64,000 nt of DNA, taken from Arthrobacter sp. QXT-31 (GTDB taxonomy: Bacteria; Actinomycetota; Actinomycetes; Actinomycetales; Micrococcaceae). The position numbers and the translations under genes are program-made. Location: NCBI RefSeq assembly GCF_001969265.1, contig NZ_CP019304.1, positions 4,030,001 to 4,094,000 on the forward strand, read 5' to 3'. The stretch's first letter is position 1, and each line of letters starts with the position of its first letter. Below are positions 47,873 to 57,012 of the stretch, piece by piece. A model generated the notes under the pieces. The model did no database searches. It was not told the origin of the DNA and saw nothing but the letters and a program-made list of their open reading frames with translations.

Positions 47873-49239
47873 TTGTCCTGCCGGACGATGTAAATCTCCT
47901 TGATGAGCAGCAGGATGGCGGCCGCCGTCGGGATGGCAATGAGCGCCCCCAGGACGCCGAGCAGGCTGCCGCCCGCGATCACCGAGATTACGGCGACGGC
48001 GCCGGGAACAGCCACCGCCTTCTGCATGATGCGCGGCGAGATGAAGTACGCCTCGAACTGGAGGTAGGCGAAGTAGCAGATGGCGTAGGCCAGGGCGGAC
48101 TGCCAGCCCAGCGTCAGCGTGATCAGGATGACCAGGACGCCGGCGATCAGCCCGCCGACCAGCGGAATGAAGGCCAGCAGCGCCACGATGAAGGCCAGCA
48201 GCACGGCGAAGGGCACGCCGATGATGGACATGACGATGAAGGCAAAGGTGGCATTCAGGAGGGCGACCACGGCCTGCCCGATGACGTAGTTGCCCACCGA
48301 GCGGGTGATCTCCTCGGAGAGCGCCTCGACGCGCTGCCGGCGGGACCGCGGTGCGAGCCGGTAGCCCCATCTCTTCATCGCAGGCAGTGCGGCGAGGAAA
48401 TACAGGCTGAGCACCAGCACGATCAGTGCGCCGAAGAGACCGTTGGCCACCGTTGACCCGAAGCCGAGGACGCCGCCGAAGATGCCGCTCATGGCCTCAG
48501 GGTTCTTGACGAACTTGTCGAGCTCCTCCATGATCCGGTCCCGGACGCCGAACTGGTTGTCGAGGGTGCGGAAGAAATCCGAGTTGATGAAGTCCCGCAC
48601 CCACACGGGGGCCTGCTTCACCAGCTCGGTCACCTGTTCCACGATCGTGGGGATGAGGGTGGCAAAGAAGCCGACAACCGCGATGATCAGCACCGATACG
48701 GACACCAGGATGCCGGCGGGCCTGGGTATCTTCCGGCCCTCCAGCCAGCGCACCACCGGGTCCAGGCCGAGGGCAATGAACAGTGCAGCGACGATCCAGA
48801 GCAGCAGTTGGGTGGTGTGGGATCCGATCCAGTAGACCAGCAGCGCCAGCCCCACCCCCACGGTGCCCATGAATCCGAGGTACAGCGGGTGCTGGGTGGA
48901 GATGCGGGGCCCGGGCGGGCCAAAACGCTCGGTGTCCCCGGTTTCCTCTGCCTCGACGGTTTCGGGGTGTTCCGGCGGAAACTCGAACCGCAACCTGGGC
49001 TGGGCACCCGGGATAGGCTGGCGCAGCCGCCTCAGCACGGCGCCCAGGGCAGCCGGACGGCGCTTCGTCTTTGCCGGCTTCTGCGGCGCCGAGGGGTGTG
49101 GAGCGCCGCCGTGTCCTGCCGCGCTCTCCGCGGCAGCGTCCTGTGCTGCGGTTTCAGAGGGCTCGGGCAGGCTCCGGGAGGAGTCGGCGTCTGGCAGATC
49201 TTCGGGGCCGCGCTTGGACGGATCCGTGTTGTGAGTCAC
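47866..49239 (-). CDS. AI-2E family transporter (PerM-like membrane protein)
   Basis: 457 residues. The cytoplasmic N-terminus (about 1-110) is long, Pro/Ala/Glu-rich and disordered-looking. Eight or so helices follow, with a large soluble segment (about 215-275, ATLIPTIVEQVTELVKQAPVWV...), the layout of the PerM/TqsA family. Members have been linked to autoinducer or ion export, but the substrate here is unknown. GTG start at 49239 with a weak distal AAGGG. Its stop lies inside a 17-bp repeat cluster. Confidence 0.83.
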   Translation of the reverse strand: MTHNTDPSKRGPEDLPDADSSRSLPEPSETAAQDAAAESAAGHGGAPHPSAPQKPAKTKRRPAALGAVLRRLRQPIPGAQPRLRFEFPPEHPETVEAEETGDTERFGPPGPRISTQHPLYLGFMGTVGVGLALLVYWIGSHTTQLLLWIVAALFIALGLDPVVRWLEGRKIPRPAGILVSVSVLIIAVVGFFATLIPTIVEQVTELVKQAPVWVRDFINSDFFRTLDNQFGVRDRIMEELDKFVKNPEAMSGIFGGVLGFGSTVANGLFGALIVLVLSLYFLAALPAMKRWGYRLAPRSRRQRVEALSEEITRSVGNYVIGQAVVALLNATFAFIVMSIIGVPFAVLLAFIVALLAFIPLVGGLIAGVLVILITLTLGWQSALAYAICYFAYLQFEAYFISPRIMQKAVAVPGAVAVISVIAGGSLLGVLGALIAIPTAAAILLLIKEIYIVRQDKH

Positions 49240-49391
49240 TGCTTTTTGATGCCCTTACCGTCCGTGGCGCCGCGGCTGCGCGCCGGTGTGATGATCATCG
49301 CAAACACTATCAGCAGCCTTGTGAATAGCGGGCCGGTCGGGGTTTAACCGTAGCGGCAGCCGGCCCCGGAAACCCCCGATCAGGCCTATTG

Positions 49392-49410
49392 GTAACAAAA
49401 CGGTTACTAT
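49392..49410 (+). promoter_or_regulatory. Inverted repeat GTAAC-N6-GTTAC overlapping a -10 (TACTAT)
   Basis: GTAAC (49392-49396) and GTTAC (49403-49407) flank AAAACG, and TACTAT (49405-49410) is a good -10 about 36 bases before the chosen start of the next gene. Occlusion of the -10 suggests a repressor site. Confidence 0.45.
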
Positions 49411-49445
49411 TGAAGGCAAACCCCCCGCTGATGATAGGTATTCCT

Positions 49446-51194
49446 TTGCGTTTCAAGACTGCAGTTGCACTTGTGCTGCTCGGCCTCCTGACACTGCTGG
49501 CCGGCATCGGGCAGAAGACCTTCTGGGCGCCCGCCGAGACGGTGACGGCAACGGCTTCCGCCGGTGAAGCCGCGCCCCTGACCGTTATTGACCAGAAGCT
49601 GCGCACCCTCGAGGGCGGAACCGTCAGCATCAAGGTCGAGGGAGAGGGCAGCTTCCTGCTCGCGGCAGGACGCCCGGACGACGTTGACGCCTGGGTGGGC
49701 AAGACCGCCCACAATACGGTTACCGGGCTGTCCGAGGACAAGAGGTCGCTGCAGGTAGAGCACACCGGCGGCGAAGCCAGCGCGCCGTCGCCGGCCGGCT
49801 CCGACCTCTGGGTCAGCACCGAGAAGGCCAGCGGCGAGCTGGACTACACGTGGTCCGCCCCGGCCGACGGCGAGTGGTCCCTGCTGCTCGCCGCGGACGG
49901 AAAGAAGCCCGCGCCGTCGTCCATTTCCATGACGTTCCCCAATGACACCTCCACCCCGTGGGCCGTGCCGCTCATGGTCCTCGGCGGGCTCCTGATCCTC
50001 GCCGGCGGTGCACTGCTGGTGCTCAAGCCCAAGGCGGGGGCGCCGCGCGACGGCGAATCCTCCGGCAACGGATCCGCCGGCAACGGCGGCGACAACCAGG
50101 GCAGCCCGTTCGCGCGGCGTGCCCGCGCCAAGGCAGCAGCCAAGGCCGGCGACCGGTCCTCCTCGGCGCGGCTCAGCGTGGTGGTTGCGGCCACCACCGC
50201 CGCCGTCCTGGCCGGCACCGCAGCTGCCGCCCAGGCCAGCACGTCCTCTGCCCCGGCTTCCACGACGACGACCCCGACGACGGGCGCGTCGGACGCTGCC
50301 AAGGCCAGCGGCACTCCGGTGGTCCTGGACGCCCAGTTCCGCCGCATCCTGGAACAGGTGGCCAGCGCCACCGACGCCGGCGACGCCGCCAAGGATGCCA
50401 AGAAGCTTGCCGCCCGCGTTGCCGGCACCGAGCTGGAAGTGCGCACGCAGAACTACAAGATCAGGTCGCGGGTGGCGTCGTACGACGCCCGCATGCCCGT
50501 GCGGTCCACCAAGCTCCTGACCACCGTTGTCACAGACAAGCGCGAATGGCCGCGCTCCGTCCTGGCCGTCACGCAGGGTGAAGGCAACGTGGTGCCGCAG
50601 CTGCTCACGCTCGTGCAGGAATCCCCGCGGGAGAACTACAAGCTCGTGGGCACGTCGCCGCTGCAGCCGGGCACCACCTTCCCGGCCATCGTCCGCGGCG
50701 GCACCGAGTCGCTTGCCGCGGGTGACAAGTCCGGCCTTCTCTACAGCGGACAGGAAGCGCTCGCCGGTCTGGCGGACCGCCTCACCAAGTCCAGCTCGAC
50801 CTTCAAGAGCAAGCTGGTGGAAGGGGAGTCCTCCCCGTACATCGCCGACACGCTGTCCTACCAGGCTGACATCGTGAAGGACGGCGTCGACGGCAAGTTC
50901 ACTTTCTCGCACAAGGTTGACCCGAAGAGCACTGTCGTGTTCCGGACCGAGGACGGCGGGGCCCTGGTCCTGGGCCACCTGAACTTCAACTTCGACGGCA
51001 CGCCCAAGGCGGACGGCGACAAGCTGTCCATCGGCAACGATGCTGCCGTCCTCGCCGGCGGCAAGGAGACCACCACCGGCATGGTGCTGAAGTTCGCAGA
51101 ATCCGTGGCCGTGTACGTGCCGCCGGCCGACTCGAAGGATCCGATGAAGCTCGTGGCCGCCACGCGTGGTCTGGTTGACGCCAGCTTCAAGTAG
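49446..51194 (+). CDS. Large membrane-anchored secreted protein, unknown function
   Basis: 582 residues from the TTG at 49446, which follows GATAGG by seven bases and begins LRFKTAVALVLLGLL, a clean signal/anchor helix; ATG at 49431 is the alternative. An extracellular beta-rich part follows, then a helix near residues 162-182 (WAVPLMVLGGLLILAGGALL), a Gly/Asn/Arg-rich cytoplasmic loop, another helix near 232-252, an Ala/Ser/Thr linker and a large C-terminal domain (about 290-582). I do not recognise a family. It appears to be a conserved actinobacterial envelope protein, divergent from the PerM-like gene. Confidence 0.7.
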   Translation: MRFKTAVALVLLGLLTLLAGIGQKTFWAPAETVTATASAGEAAPLTVIDQKLRTLEGGTVSIKVEGEGSFLLAAGRPDDVDAWVGKTAHNTVTGLSEDKRSLQVEHTGGEASAPSPAGSDLWVSTEKASGELDYTWSAPADGEWSLLLAADGKKPAPSSISMTFPNDTSTPWAVPLMVLGGLLILAGGALLVLKPKAGAPRDGESSGNGSAGNGGDNQGSPFARRARAKAAAKAGDRSSSARLSVVVAATTAAVLAGTAAAAQASTSSAPASTTTTPTTGASDAAKASGTPVVLDAQFRRILEQVASATDAGDAAKDAKKLAARVAGTELEVRTQNYKIRSRVASYDARMPVRSTKLLTTVVTDKREWPRSVLAVTQGEGNVVPQLLTLVQESPRENYKLVGTSPLQPGTTFPAIVRGGTESLAAGDKSGLLYSGQEALAGLADRLTKSSSTFKSKLVEGESSPYIADTLSYQADIVKDGVDGKFTFSHKVDPKSTVVFRTEDGGALVLGHLNFNFDGTPKADGDKLSIGNDAAVLAGGKETTTGMVLKFAESVAVYVPPADSKDPMKLVAATRGLVDASFK

Positions 51195-51226
51195 GCAACG
51201 GCTTTTCCGTAAACCTGCCGTCACTG

Positions 51227-51255
51227 GAGCGGCCGCGGTGCTACCGCGGCCGCTC
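51227..51255 (+). terminator. Hairpin terminator after the membrane protein gene
   Basis: GAGCGGCCGCGGT-GCT-ACCGCGGCCGCTC is a perfect 13-bp stem followed by TTGTGG. It lies 33 bp after the stop and just before the next promoter. Confidence 0.65.
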
Positions 51256-51262
51256 TTGTGGC

Positions 51263-51268
51263 TAGAGT
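51263..51268 (+). promoter_or_regulatory. -10 box TAGAGT of the YbbN-like gene (predicted leaderless)
   Basis: TAGAGT ends seven bases before the ATG at 51276. GGGAG between them is too close for a normal ribosome site. Confidence 0.45.
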
Positions 51269-51275
51269 GGGAGCT

Positions 51276-52259
51276 ATGAGTTCGCCAGCTTCCCGTCCTG
51301 TCCCTTCGGCCGCGAGCCAGCTAAACCTTCGCGGCGCCGTCGATCTCTCCTCCCTCAAGCAGCGGCCGGCGCCGCCGGCGCCGAATAACGCCGCCGCGGC
51401 GGGTGCCCCGCCGGTGCAACAGTCCGAGGGCGGGCCGGCCCTCCGGGTGGACGTCACGGAGGCAAATTTCCAGAGCCTGGTGGAGCTGTCCGCCCAGGTG
51501 CCCGTGGTGTTTACCCTGTGGGCCGCCTATTCGCCCGAATCCAGCGGCCTCCTGAACGTCCTGGAGCGGATCATCCAGAGCTACGGCGGACGGCTGGTTC
51601 TCGCTGCTGCGGACATTGAAGCATTCCCACAGCTGGCCCAGGCCTTCCAGGTGCAGGCCGTTCCCACCGCGGTGGCCGTGCTCAAGGGCCAGCCGGTTCC
51701 CCTCTTCCAGGGCGGCGCCGACGAGCAGCAGATCCGCCCGCTGCTGGACGAGCTGCTGACGGTTGCGGCCGCGAACGGAGTGACAGGCAACGTCGGCGGC
51801 GGCACGGGCACGTCCGAGGAACCTGCCCCTGCACCTCTGCCGCCCCTGCACCAGAAGGCCTTCGACGCCATCGAAGCCGGTGACTACGCCGCTGCCGCAG
51901 CCGCGTACCGGCAGGCGCTCGCCGAGATGCCGGCCGATGCGGAGGCCAAGGCAGGCCTGGCGCAGGTGGAACTGATGGAACGCCTGCAGAGCCTGTCCGG
52001 TCCCGAGGGCGAGGCCCTGCGCCAGCTTGCCGCTGATGAACCCGACAACCTCACAGCCCAGCTGGGCGTTGCCGACCTGGATCTCGCAGGCGGCCACGTG
52101 GAGGATGCCCTGAACCGCGTCGTGGCGTTCATCGGCAGGAACTTCGGACCCGAACGCGAGACCGCCCGGGTGCGCCTGCTGGAGCTGTTCGAAGTTGTGG
52201 GGACCACGGACGAACGGGCGGGCAAGGCCCGCCAGGCGCTGGCCCGGGTGCTCTTTTAG
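51276..52259 (+). CDS. YbbN-like thioredoxin-fold/TPR co-chaperone lacking the CxxC site
   Basis: 327 residues: a disordered start, a thioredoxin-like domain (about 55-170) and a C-terminal helical TPR-like region (about 195-327, KAFDAIEAGDYAAAAAAYRQAL). Where thioredoxins have W-C-G-P-C, this protein reads WAAYSPESSGLL, so it has no redox cysteines and is more likely a holdase or scaffold, as proposed for YbbN/CnoX relatives. The downstream flavin oxidoreductase gene overlaps it by one base. Confidence 0.83.
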   Translation: MSSPASRPVPSAASQLNLRGAVDLSSLKQRPAPPAPNNAAAAGAPPVQQSEGGPALRVDVTEANFQSLVELSAQVPVVFTLWAAYSPESSGLLNVLERIIQSYGGRLVLAAADIEAFPQLAQAFQVQAVPTAVAVLKGQPVPLFQGGADEQQIRPLLDELLTVAAANGVTGNVGGGTGTSEEPAPAPLPPLHQKAFDAIEAGDYAAAAAAYRQALAEMPADAEAKAGLAQVELMERLQSLSGPEGEALRQLAADEPDNLTAQLGVADLDLAGGHVEDALNRVVAFIGRNFGPERETARVRLLELFEVVGTTDERAGKARQALARVLF

Positions 52260-53362
52260 TGGCGGTCCCCGCGCTGTTCCAGCCCCTGACGCTGCGGTCC
52301 CTTGAGCTGCAGCACCGGGGCTGGGTTTCGCCGATGTGCCAGTACAGCTGCGAGCCTGACGGGGCCCCCGGTGTGCCGAACGACTGGCACCTCATGCACC
52401 TGGGTTCGTTCGCCGCCGGGGGAGCAGCCCTCATCCTGACCGAGGCCGCGGCAGTCAACGCCGAGGGGCGCATCAGCCCGCGTGACGCGGGACTCTACAA
52501 CGATGAGCAGGCGGCGGCCTGGGAGCGGATCGTCCGCTTCGTGCACCGCCACGGTACGGCCGGCACGAAGATCGGCGCCCAGCTCGCCCATGCCGGACGC
52601 AAAGCGTCCACGTACTGGCCGTTCTCCGGGCGGAGCGGATCGGTCCCGGCGTCCGACGGCGGGTGGGAGACTGTGGGGCCGGGCACCCAGGCCTTCGACG
52701 GCTATGCGTCACCCGCCGCCATGACCGGGGATGACATCCAGCGCGTCATTGCCGATTTTGCCGCCGCGGCTGCCCGCGCCGTTGACATCGGCTTCGACAC
52801 CATCGAGCTGCACGGTGCCCACGGATACCTCCTACACCAGTTCCAAAGCCCGCTGATCAACGACCGCACGGACGCCTGGGGCGGCGGCGCGGACGGACGG
52901 AACCGGCTGACCCTGGCCGTCATCGACGCTGTGCGCAACGTCATCCCCGACTCCATGCCCCTGCTGCTGCGGATCTCCGCCACCGACTGGGCCGAAGGCG
53001 GGATCGGCATTGAGGATTCGGTCCGGCTGGCTGCCCAGGCCGCGGAGCACGGGGCAGACCTCGTGGACGTGTCCAGCGGCGGAGCGGTGGCGCACCAGCG
53101 GATCCAGCCGGGGCCGGGGTATCAGACGGAGTTCGCGGCCCGGATCCGGCGCGAAACGGGGGTCCCCACCGGCACTGTCGGGCTGCTGACGTCGCCCGGG
53201 CAGGCGGAGCATGTGGTGGCCACCGGCCAGGCGGACGGCGTCTTCATAGCCCGTGCCGCACTGCGGGATCCGCACTGGTGGCTCCGGGCAGCCTTTGAGC
53301 TCGGCCACGACCTGCGCTGGGCGCCGCAGTACGAACGGGCCGTGCCGCGCCGCGTTTTTTAG
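52259..53362 (+). CDS. Old yellow enzyme-family NADH:flavin oxidoreductase (YqjM/NamA-like)
   Basis: FMN-dependent ene-reductase of 367 residues. SPMCQYS (about residues 24-30) contains the flavin-tuning cysteine of the YqjM class, and HAGRKA and HGAHGYLLHQF are the substrate and flavin-binding segments. Members reduce activated C=C bonds in enones or xenobiotics. GTG start overlaps the previous stop (TAGTG), so it is co-translated with the YbbN-like gene. Confidence 0.88.
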   Translation: MAVPALFQPLTLRSLELQHRGWVSPMCQYSCEPDGAPGVPNDWHLMHLGSFAAGGAALILTEAAAVNAEGRISPRDAGLYNDEQAAAWERIVRFVHRHGTAGTKIGAQLAHAGRKASTYWPFSGRSGSVPASDGGWETVGPGTQAFDGYASPAAMTGDDIQRVIADFAAAAARAVDIGFDTIELHGAHGYLLHQFQSPLINDRTDAWGGGADGRNRLTLAVIDAVRNVIPDSMPLLLRISATDWAEGGIGIEDSVRLAAQAAEHGADLVDVSSGGAVAHQRIQPGPGYQTEFAARIRRETGVPTGTVGLLTSPGQAEHVVATGQADGVFIARAALRDPHWWLRAAFELGHDLRWAPQYERAVPRRVF

Positions 53363-53426
53363 CCGTGCTCTTTCCCCTCTGAGGTTTTACTCCTTCCGGA
53401 GGATCCCCGTGGGGACGGCCCGCGGC

Positions 53427-53432
53427 TAGGGT
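53427..53432 (+). promoter_or_regulatory. -10 box TAGGGT of the ABC ATPase gene (predicted leaderless)
   Basis: TAGGGT ends six bases before the ATG at 53439. No -35 is evident. Confidence 0.45.
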
Positions 53433-53438
53433 GAGTGC

Positions 53439-54203
53439 ATGAGCACTCCCTTAGTGGCCCTCTCGATCAGGGGGCTTGCAAAACGCTTCGGCAGCAAAAT
53501 CGCTGTGGACGGCATCAACCTCGACGTCCCCGCCGGATCGTTCTTCGGCATCGTCGGACCCAACGGCGCCGGAAAGACCACCACCCTGTCCATGGCCACG
53601 GGCCTTCTCCGCCCGGACTTCGGAACGGCGGTGGTCCACGGGGTGGACGTCTGGGCGCAGCCGCTGGAAGCCAAGAAGCTGATGGGCATCCTGCCCGACG
53701 GGGTGCGGCTCTTCGACCGGCTCAGCGGTGAGCAGCTGGTCACCTACGCCGGACTGCTCCGGGGCATGAGCAGGGATGTGGTGGCTTCACGGGTGGGGGA
53801 GCTGCTGGCAGCTTTGGACCTCAGCCAGGACGCTGGCACCCTGGTGGTGGATTACTCGGCCGGCATGACAAAGAAGATCGCGCTGGCCTCCGCTCTGATC
53901 CACGCTCCGAAAGTGCTCGTGCTGGATGAGCCCTTCGAGTCGGTGGATCCTGTCTCAGCCGCCAACATCAGGGACATCTTGGACAGGTACGTTGCCACCG
54001 GCGGTACCGTGATCGTTTCCAGCCACGTGATGGACCTCGTCCAGCGCATGTGCGACCACGTTGCCGTGGTTGCCGCCGGCCGGATCCTGGCTGCCGGAAC
54101 CGTTGAGCAGGTGCGGGCCGGGGCAACCCTGGAGGAACGGTTCGTGCAGCTGGTGGGCGGCAGGAGCCGGACGGAGGGGCTCGAATGGTTGCGCACCTTC
54201 TGA
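53439..54203 (+). CDS. ABC transporter ATP-binding protein (exporter type)
   Basis: 254-residue ATPase. Walker A GPNGAGKTTT (about residues 36-45), an atypical signature YSAGMTKKIALASAL, Walker B VLVLDEPFESVD and the H-loop SSHVMD are seen. The C-MTKK variant is usual for multidrug/ABC-2-like exporters with separate permeases. Its last 19 bases overlap the permease gene. The substrate is unknown. Confidence 0.87.
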   Translation: MSTPLVALSIRGLAKRFGSKIAVDGINLDVPAGSFFGIVGPNGAGKTTTLSMATGLLRPDFGTAVVHGVDVWAQPLEAKKLMGILPDGVRLFDRLSGEQLVTYAGLLRGMSRDVVASRVGELLAALDLSQDAGTLVVDYSAGMTKKIALASALIHAPKVLVLDEPFESVDPVSAANIRDILDRYVATGGTVIVSSHVMDLVQRMCDHVAVVAAGRILAAGTVEQVRAGATLEERFVQLVGGRSRTEGLEWLRTF

Positions 54204-55756
54204 GGCTGAAGCTCACGCTGCTCCGGAACGGCCTGCGCCGGAGCCCGTGGCAGCTGGTTGGCCTGGCGTTCGGCGGACTCTACGCGCTGTTCATCGTCGG
54301 CATGTGTGTGGTGCTGCTGGTCCTGCTCCGGCAGGAGGACCCCGTTCTTGCCCAGACCGTGGTGGTGCTCGGCGGCTCGGCGGCCGTGCTCGGCTGGGGG
54401 ATTGTGCCGGTCATAGCCTCGGCCGTGGACATGACCCTGGACCCTGCCCGCTTCACCACGTCCGCAGTGCCCATGCCGCAGCTTCTGGCGGGACTCGCAC
54501 TCGGCGGCCTCATCGGCCTGCCGGGGCTGGCCACGCTGCTCGTCGCCCTGGCCACCGTCGTCACGTGGTCCCGGGGCGTGCTGCCCGCGGCGGGCGCCTT
54601 GGTGGGCGCTGTCCTGGGCGTGCTCACCTGCGTCGTGTTTGCCCGCGTGGTCACCACCGCCACCTCGAGCCTGGCGGCCTCACGGCGCTTCAAGGACGTC
54701 AGCGGGATCGCCTTCATGGTTCCGCTGGTTCTCCTGGGCCCCATCATCGCCGCCGTCTTCCAGGGCATGGCGGGTTCCGGGGCCTTCCTTTCGGAGCTGG
54801 CCGGCAGGATTTCCTGGACGCCCCTGGGGGCAGCATGGTCACTGGGCGGGGATCTCGGAGCCGGACAGGCAGGCGCGGCGGGGCTCAAACTGCTTATTGC
54901 CGCAGCCGCCCTGGCCGGGCTGGCCTGGTGCTGGAAGCTGCTGCTGGAACGGGCCCTGGTGACGCCTCCCTACAGCGGAAGCAGCCGCCGGAAGGGCGGG
55001 CGGCTGGGTCTTTTCACCCTGCTGCCTGCGACGCCGGCCGGTGCTGTCACGGCGCGCGCCCTGACCTACTGGTTCCGTGATCCACGGTATTCAGGTTCGC
55101 TGGTGGTGATTCCGCTGCTGCCGGTTGTGCTGGCTTTCCAGGGCAGCCAGACCAACGATTATGGCGTTCTGATGATCACCGGGCCGCTCACGGCGTTCCT
55201 CCTGGCGTGGTCCATTTCAGGCGATGTGTCCTATGACAACACCGCGTTTGCCCTGCACCTGGCTGCCGGCGTGCGGGGTGTCCATGACCGGCTGGGACGC
55301 GCGCTGGCCTGCCTGGCCTTCGCACTGCCCGCCGTGCTGGTCCTCGCCATCGTGCCGTTCTTCATCACGGGGGACTGGACGTGGTGGCCGGCCACCGTGG
55401 GAATGTCCGTGGGAGTGCTGCTGACCGGCCTGGGCCTGTCATCCGTGGTGTCCGCCCGCTACACCATTGCGGTGCCGCTTCCCGGCGACAGCCCCTTCAA
55501 GAAGCCCCCTGGCAACGTGGGACAGACGCTGGCCGTGCAGTTTGGCGGGATGGCGGTCCTGCTGGTGCTGGTCCTCCCGGAGGCCGGACTGGTCCTTGCC
55601 CAGCTGCTCACCGGGGACCCGCTCTTTGGCTGGATCAACCTTGCGGTCGGCCCTGTCCTCGGCGCCGCACTGTTCACCACGGGCGTCGTGGTGGGCGGGC
55701 GCTGGCTCGATGCCCGCGGGCCGGAGCTCCTCGCCCAGGTGACGGTCAACCGGTGA
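54185..55756 (+). CDS. ABC transporter permease, large polytopic
   Basis: 523 residues with about twelve hydrophobic segments and few soluble loops. It starts inside the ATPase gene (19-base overlap, ATG 54185), so the two are a tightly coupled half-transporter pair. It resembles the ABC-2-like permeases of actinobacteria found next to such ATPases. No accessory binding protein or resistance gene adjoins it to hint at the cargo. Confidence 0.8.
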   Translation: MVAHLLRLKLTLLRNGLRRSPWQLVGLAFGGLYALFIVGMCVVLLVLLRQEDPVLAQTVVVLGGSAAVLGWGIVPVIASAVDMTLDPARFTTSAVPMPQLLAGLALGGLIGLPGLATLLVALATVVTWSRGVLPAAGALVGAVLGVLTCVVFARVVTTATSSLAASRRFKDVSGIAFMVPLVLLGPIIAAVFQGMAGSGAFLSELAGRISWTPLGAAWSLGGDLGAGQAGAAGLKLLIAAAALAGLAWCWKLLLERALVTPPYSGSSRRKGGRLGLFTLLPATPAGAVTARALTYWFRDPRYSGSLVVIPLLPVVLAFQGSQTNDYGVLMITGPLTAFLLAWSISGDVSYDNTAFALHLAAGVRGVHDRLGRALACLAFALPAVLVLAIVPFFITGDWTWWPATVGMSVGVLLTGLGLSSVVSARYTIAVPLPGDSPFKKPPGNVGQTLAVQFGGMAVLLVLVLPEAGLVLAQLLTGDPLFGWINLAVGPVLGAALFTTGVVVGGRWLDARGPELLAQVTVNR

Positions 55757-55836
55757 GCTCACAACCGCAGAATGCCACTGACGGGCGGCGGCCAGCCGTG
55801 GTTGACTAGCAGGACAGCTGAGAGAAAGGCCTGGCC

Positions 55837-56619
55837 ATGGAGGTCGTCATTCTTCAGGGCGGGAGGCAGATAGCCTCCCTCGTGGCGGACGCCGTGGAAA
55901 GCCTGCTGCGCAGCAAACCCGACGCAGTCCTGGGGCTGGCCACCGGATCATCGCCGCTGCCGGTGTATGACGAACTCGCCCGGCGCCATGAACAGGCCGG
56001 CCTGGACTTCAGCCGGGCTTCTGGATTCACCCTCGATGAGTACGTCGGGCTGGCGCCCGGCCATCCCGAGTCCTACCGGGAGGTGATCCGCCGCGAGTTC
56101 GCCAACCGGGTCAACATCGGCCCGGACAACGTCTTCGGGCCGGACGGAGGCGCCGCCGACCTTCCGGCAGCGTGCCGTGCCTACGAGGACCGGATCAGGG
56201 AGCGCGGCGGGATCGACCTGCAGCTGCTGGGGCTCGGCACCGACGGGCATATCGGGTTCAACGAGCCGGGGTCGTCCCTGGCCTCCCGCACCCGCATCAA
56301 GTCGCTTATTGAGCAGACACGTCGCGACAACGCCCGCTTCTTCCGCAGTCTCGATGAAGTGCCGCACCACGTGGTGACCCAGGGGCTGGGCACGATCCTC
56401 GAGTCCCGGCACGCCATCCTGCTGGCCACGGGAGCCCAGAAGGCACAGGCCGTCCATGACCTGGTGGAGGGGCCCCTGGCCGCGATCTGTCCTGCCTCGG
56501 TGCTGCAGCTGCACCCGCATGCCTCCATCGTGGTGGATGAGGCCGCGGCATCGTCACTGAAACTTGCCGACTACTACCGGCACACCTACGACCACAAACC
56601 TGCGTGGCAGGGGCTGTGA
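55837..56619 (+). CDS. nagB: Glucosamine-6-phosphate deaminase
   Basis: 260-residue enzyme converting glucosamine-6-P to fructose-6-P and ammonia. Motifs are LGLATGSSPLPVYDEL (phosphate loop), SGFTLDEYVGL (catalytic Asp) and LGLGTDGHIGFNEPGS (ring-opening His region). Length is close to the B. subtilis NagB (~242) and it lacks clear allosteric-site extensions. The gene stands alone with an AGAGAAAGG ribosome site; no nagA is nearby. Confidence 0.92.
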   Translation: MEVVILQGGRQIASLVADAVESLLRSKPDAVLGLATGSSPLPVYDELARRHEQAGLDFSRASGFTLDEYVGLAPGHPESYREVIRREFANRVNIGPDNVFGPDGGAADLPAACRAYEDRIRERGGIDLQLLGLGTDGHIGFNEPGSSLASRTRIKSLIEQTRRDNARFFRSLDEVPHHVVTQGLGTILESRHAILLATGAQKAQAVHDLVEGPLAAICPASVLQLHPHASIVVDEAAASSLKLADYYRHTYDHKPAWQGL

Positions 56620-56666
56620 CCGGAACGTGCGCCCGGGTCCTCCCGCAGGCGCGCGTGCGGAACGGC

Positions 56667-56672
56667 TAAGAT
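56667..56672 (+). promoter_or_regulatory. -10 box TAAGAT of the DUF3039 gene (predicted leaderless)
   Basis: TAAGAT ends seven bases before the ATG at 56680, helping to choose this start among three close ATGs. Confidence 0.45.
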
Positions 56673-56679
56673 GGATGCC

Positions 56680-57012
56680 ATGAGTAGCATGACGGATCCT
56701 CTCGACAACGACCCCATGCGTGAGCTTTCCGGCGCCGGATCGTCCACCGCAACCATTGAGCGCGAGGAACTGCGCCAGGAAGTGGAGCCCGGCGACCGTG
56801 AGCGCTTTGCACACTACGTGCGCAAGGAAAAGATCATGGAGTCCGCCATGACGGGCGAACCGGTCATCGCGCTGTGCGGCAAGGTCTGGACCCCCGGCCG
56901 GGATCCGCAGAAGTTCCCGATCTGCCCGATGTGCAAAGAGGTCTACGACGGCCTCCGCCCGGGCAACGACGGCGGCAACGGGTCCGGCGGAGACTCAGGC
57001 AACAACAAGTAG
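56680..57012 (+). CDS. DUF3039 domain protein
   Basis: 110 residues. The core (about 38-90) includes RFAHYVRKEKIMESAMTG and VIALCGKVWTPGRDPQKF, then CPMC, so Cys residues may bind zinc. The C-terminus is a flexible Gly/Asn tail. ATGs at 56671 and 56689 are alternatives. DUF3039 genes are regularly paired with the superfamily-II helicase that follows here with a one-base overlap; the function of neither is established. Confidence 0.8.
   Translation: MSSMTDPLDNDPMRELSGAGSSTATIEREELRQEVEPGDRERFAHYVRKEKIMESAMTGEPVIALCGKVWTPGRDPQKFPICPMCKEVYDGLRPGNDGGNGSGGDSGNNK

Noticed and set aside
54185..55756. Antibiotic resistance exporter
   Set aside because: The ATPase-permease pair fits an exporter, but nothing in the sequence or neighbours identifies the cargo.
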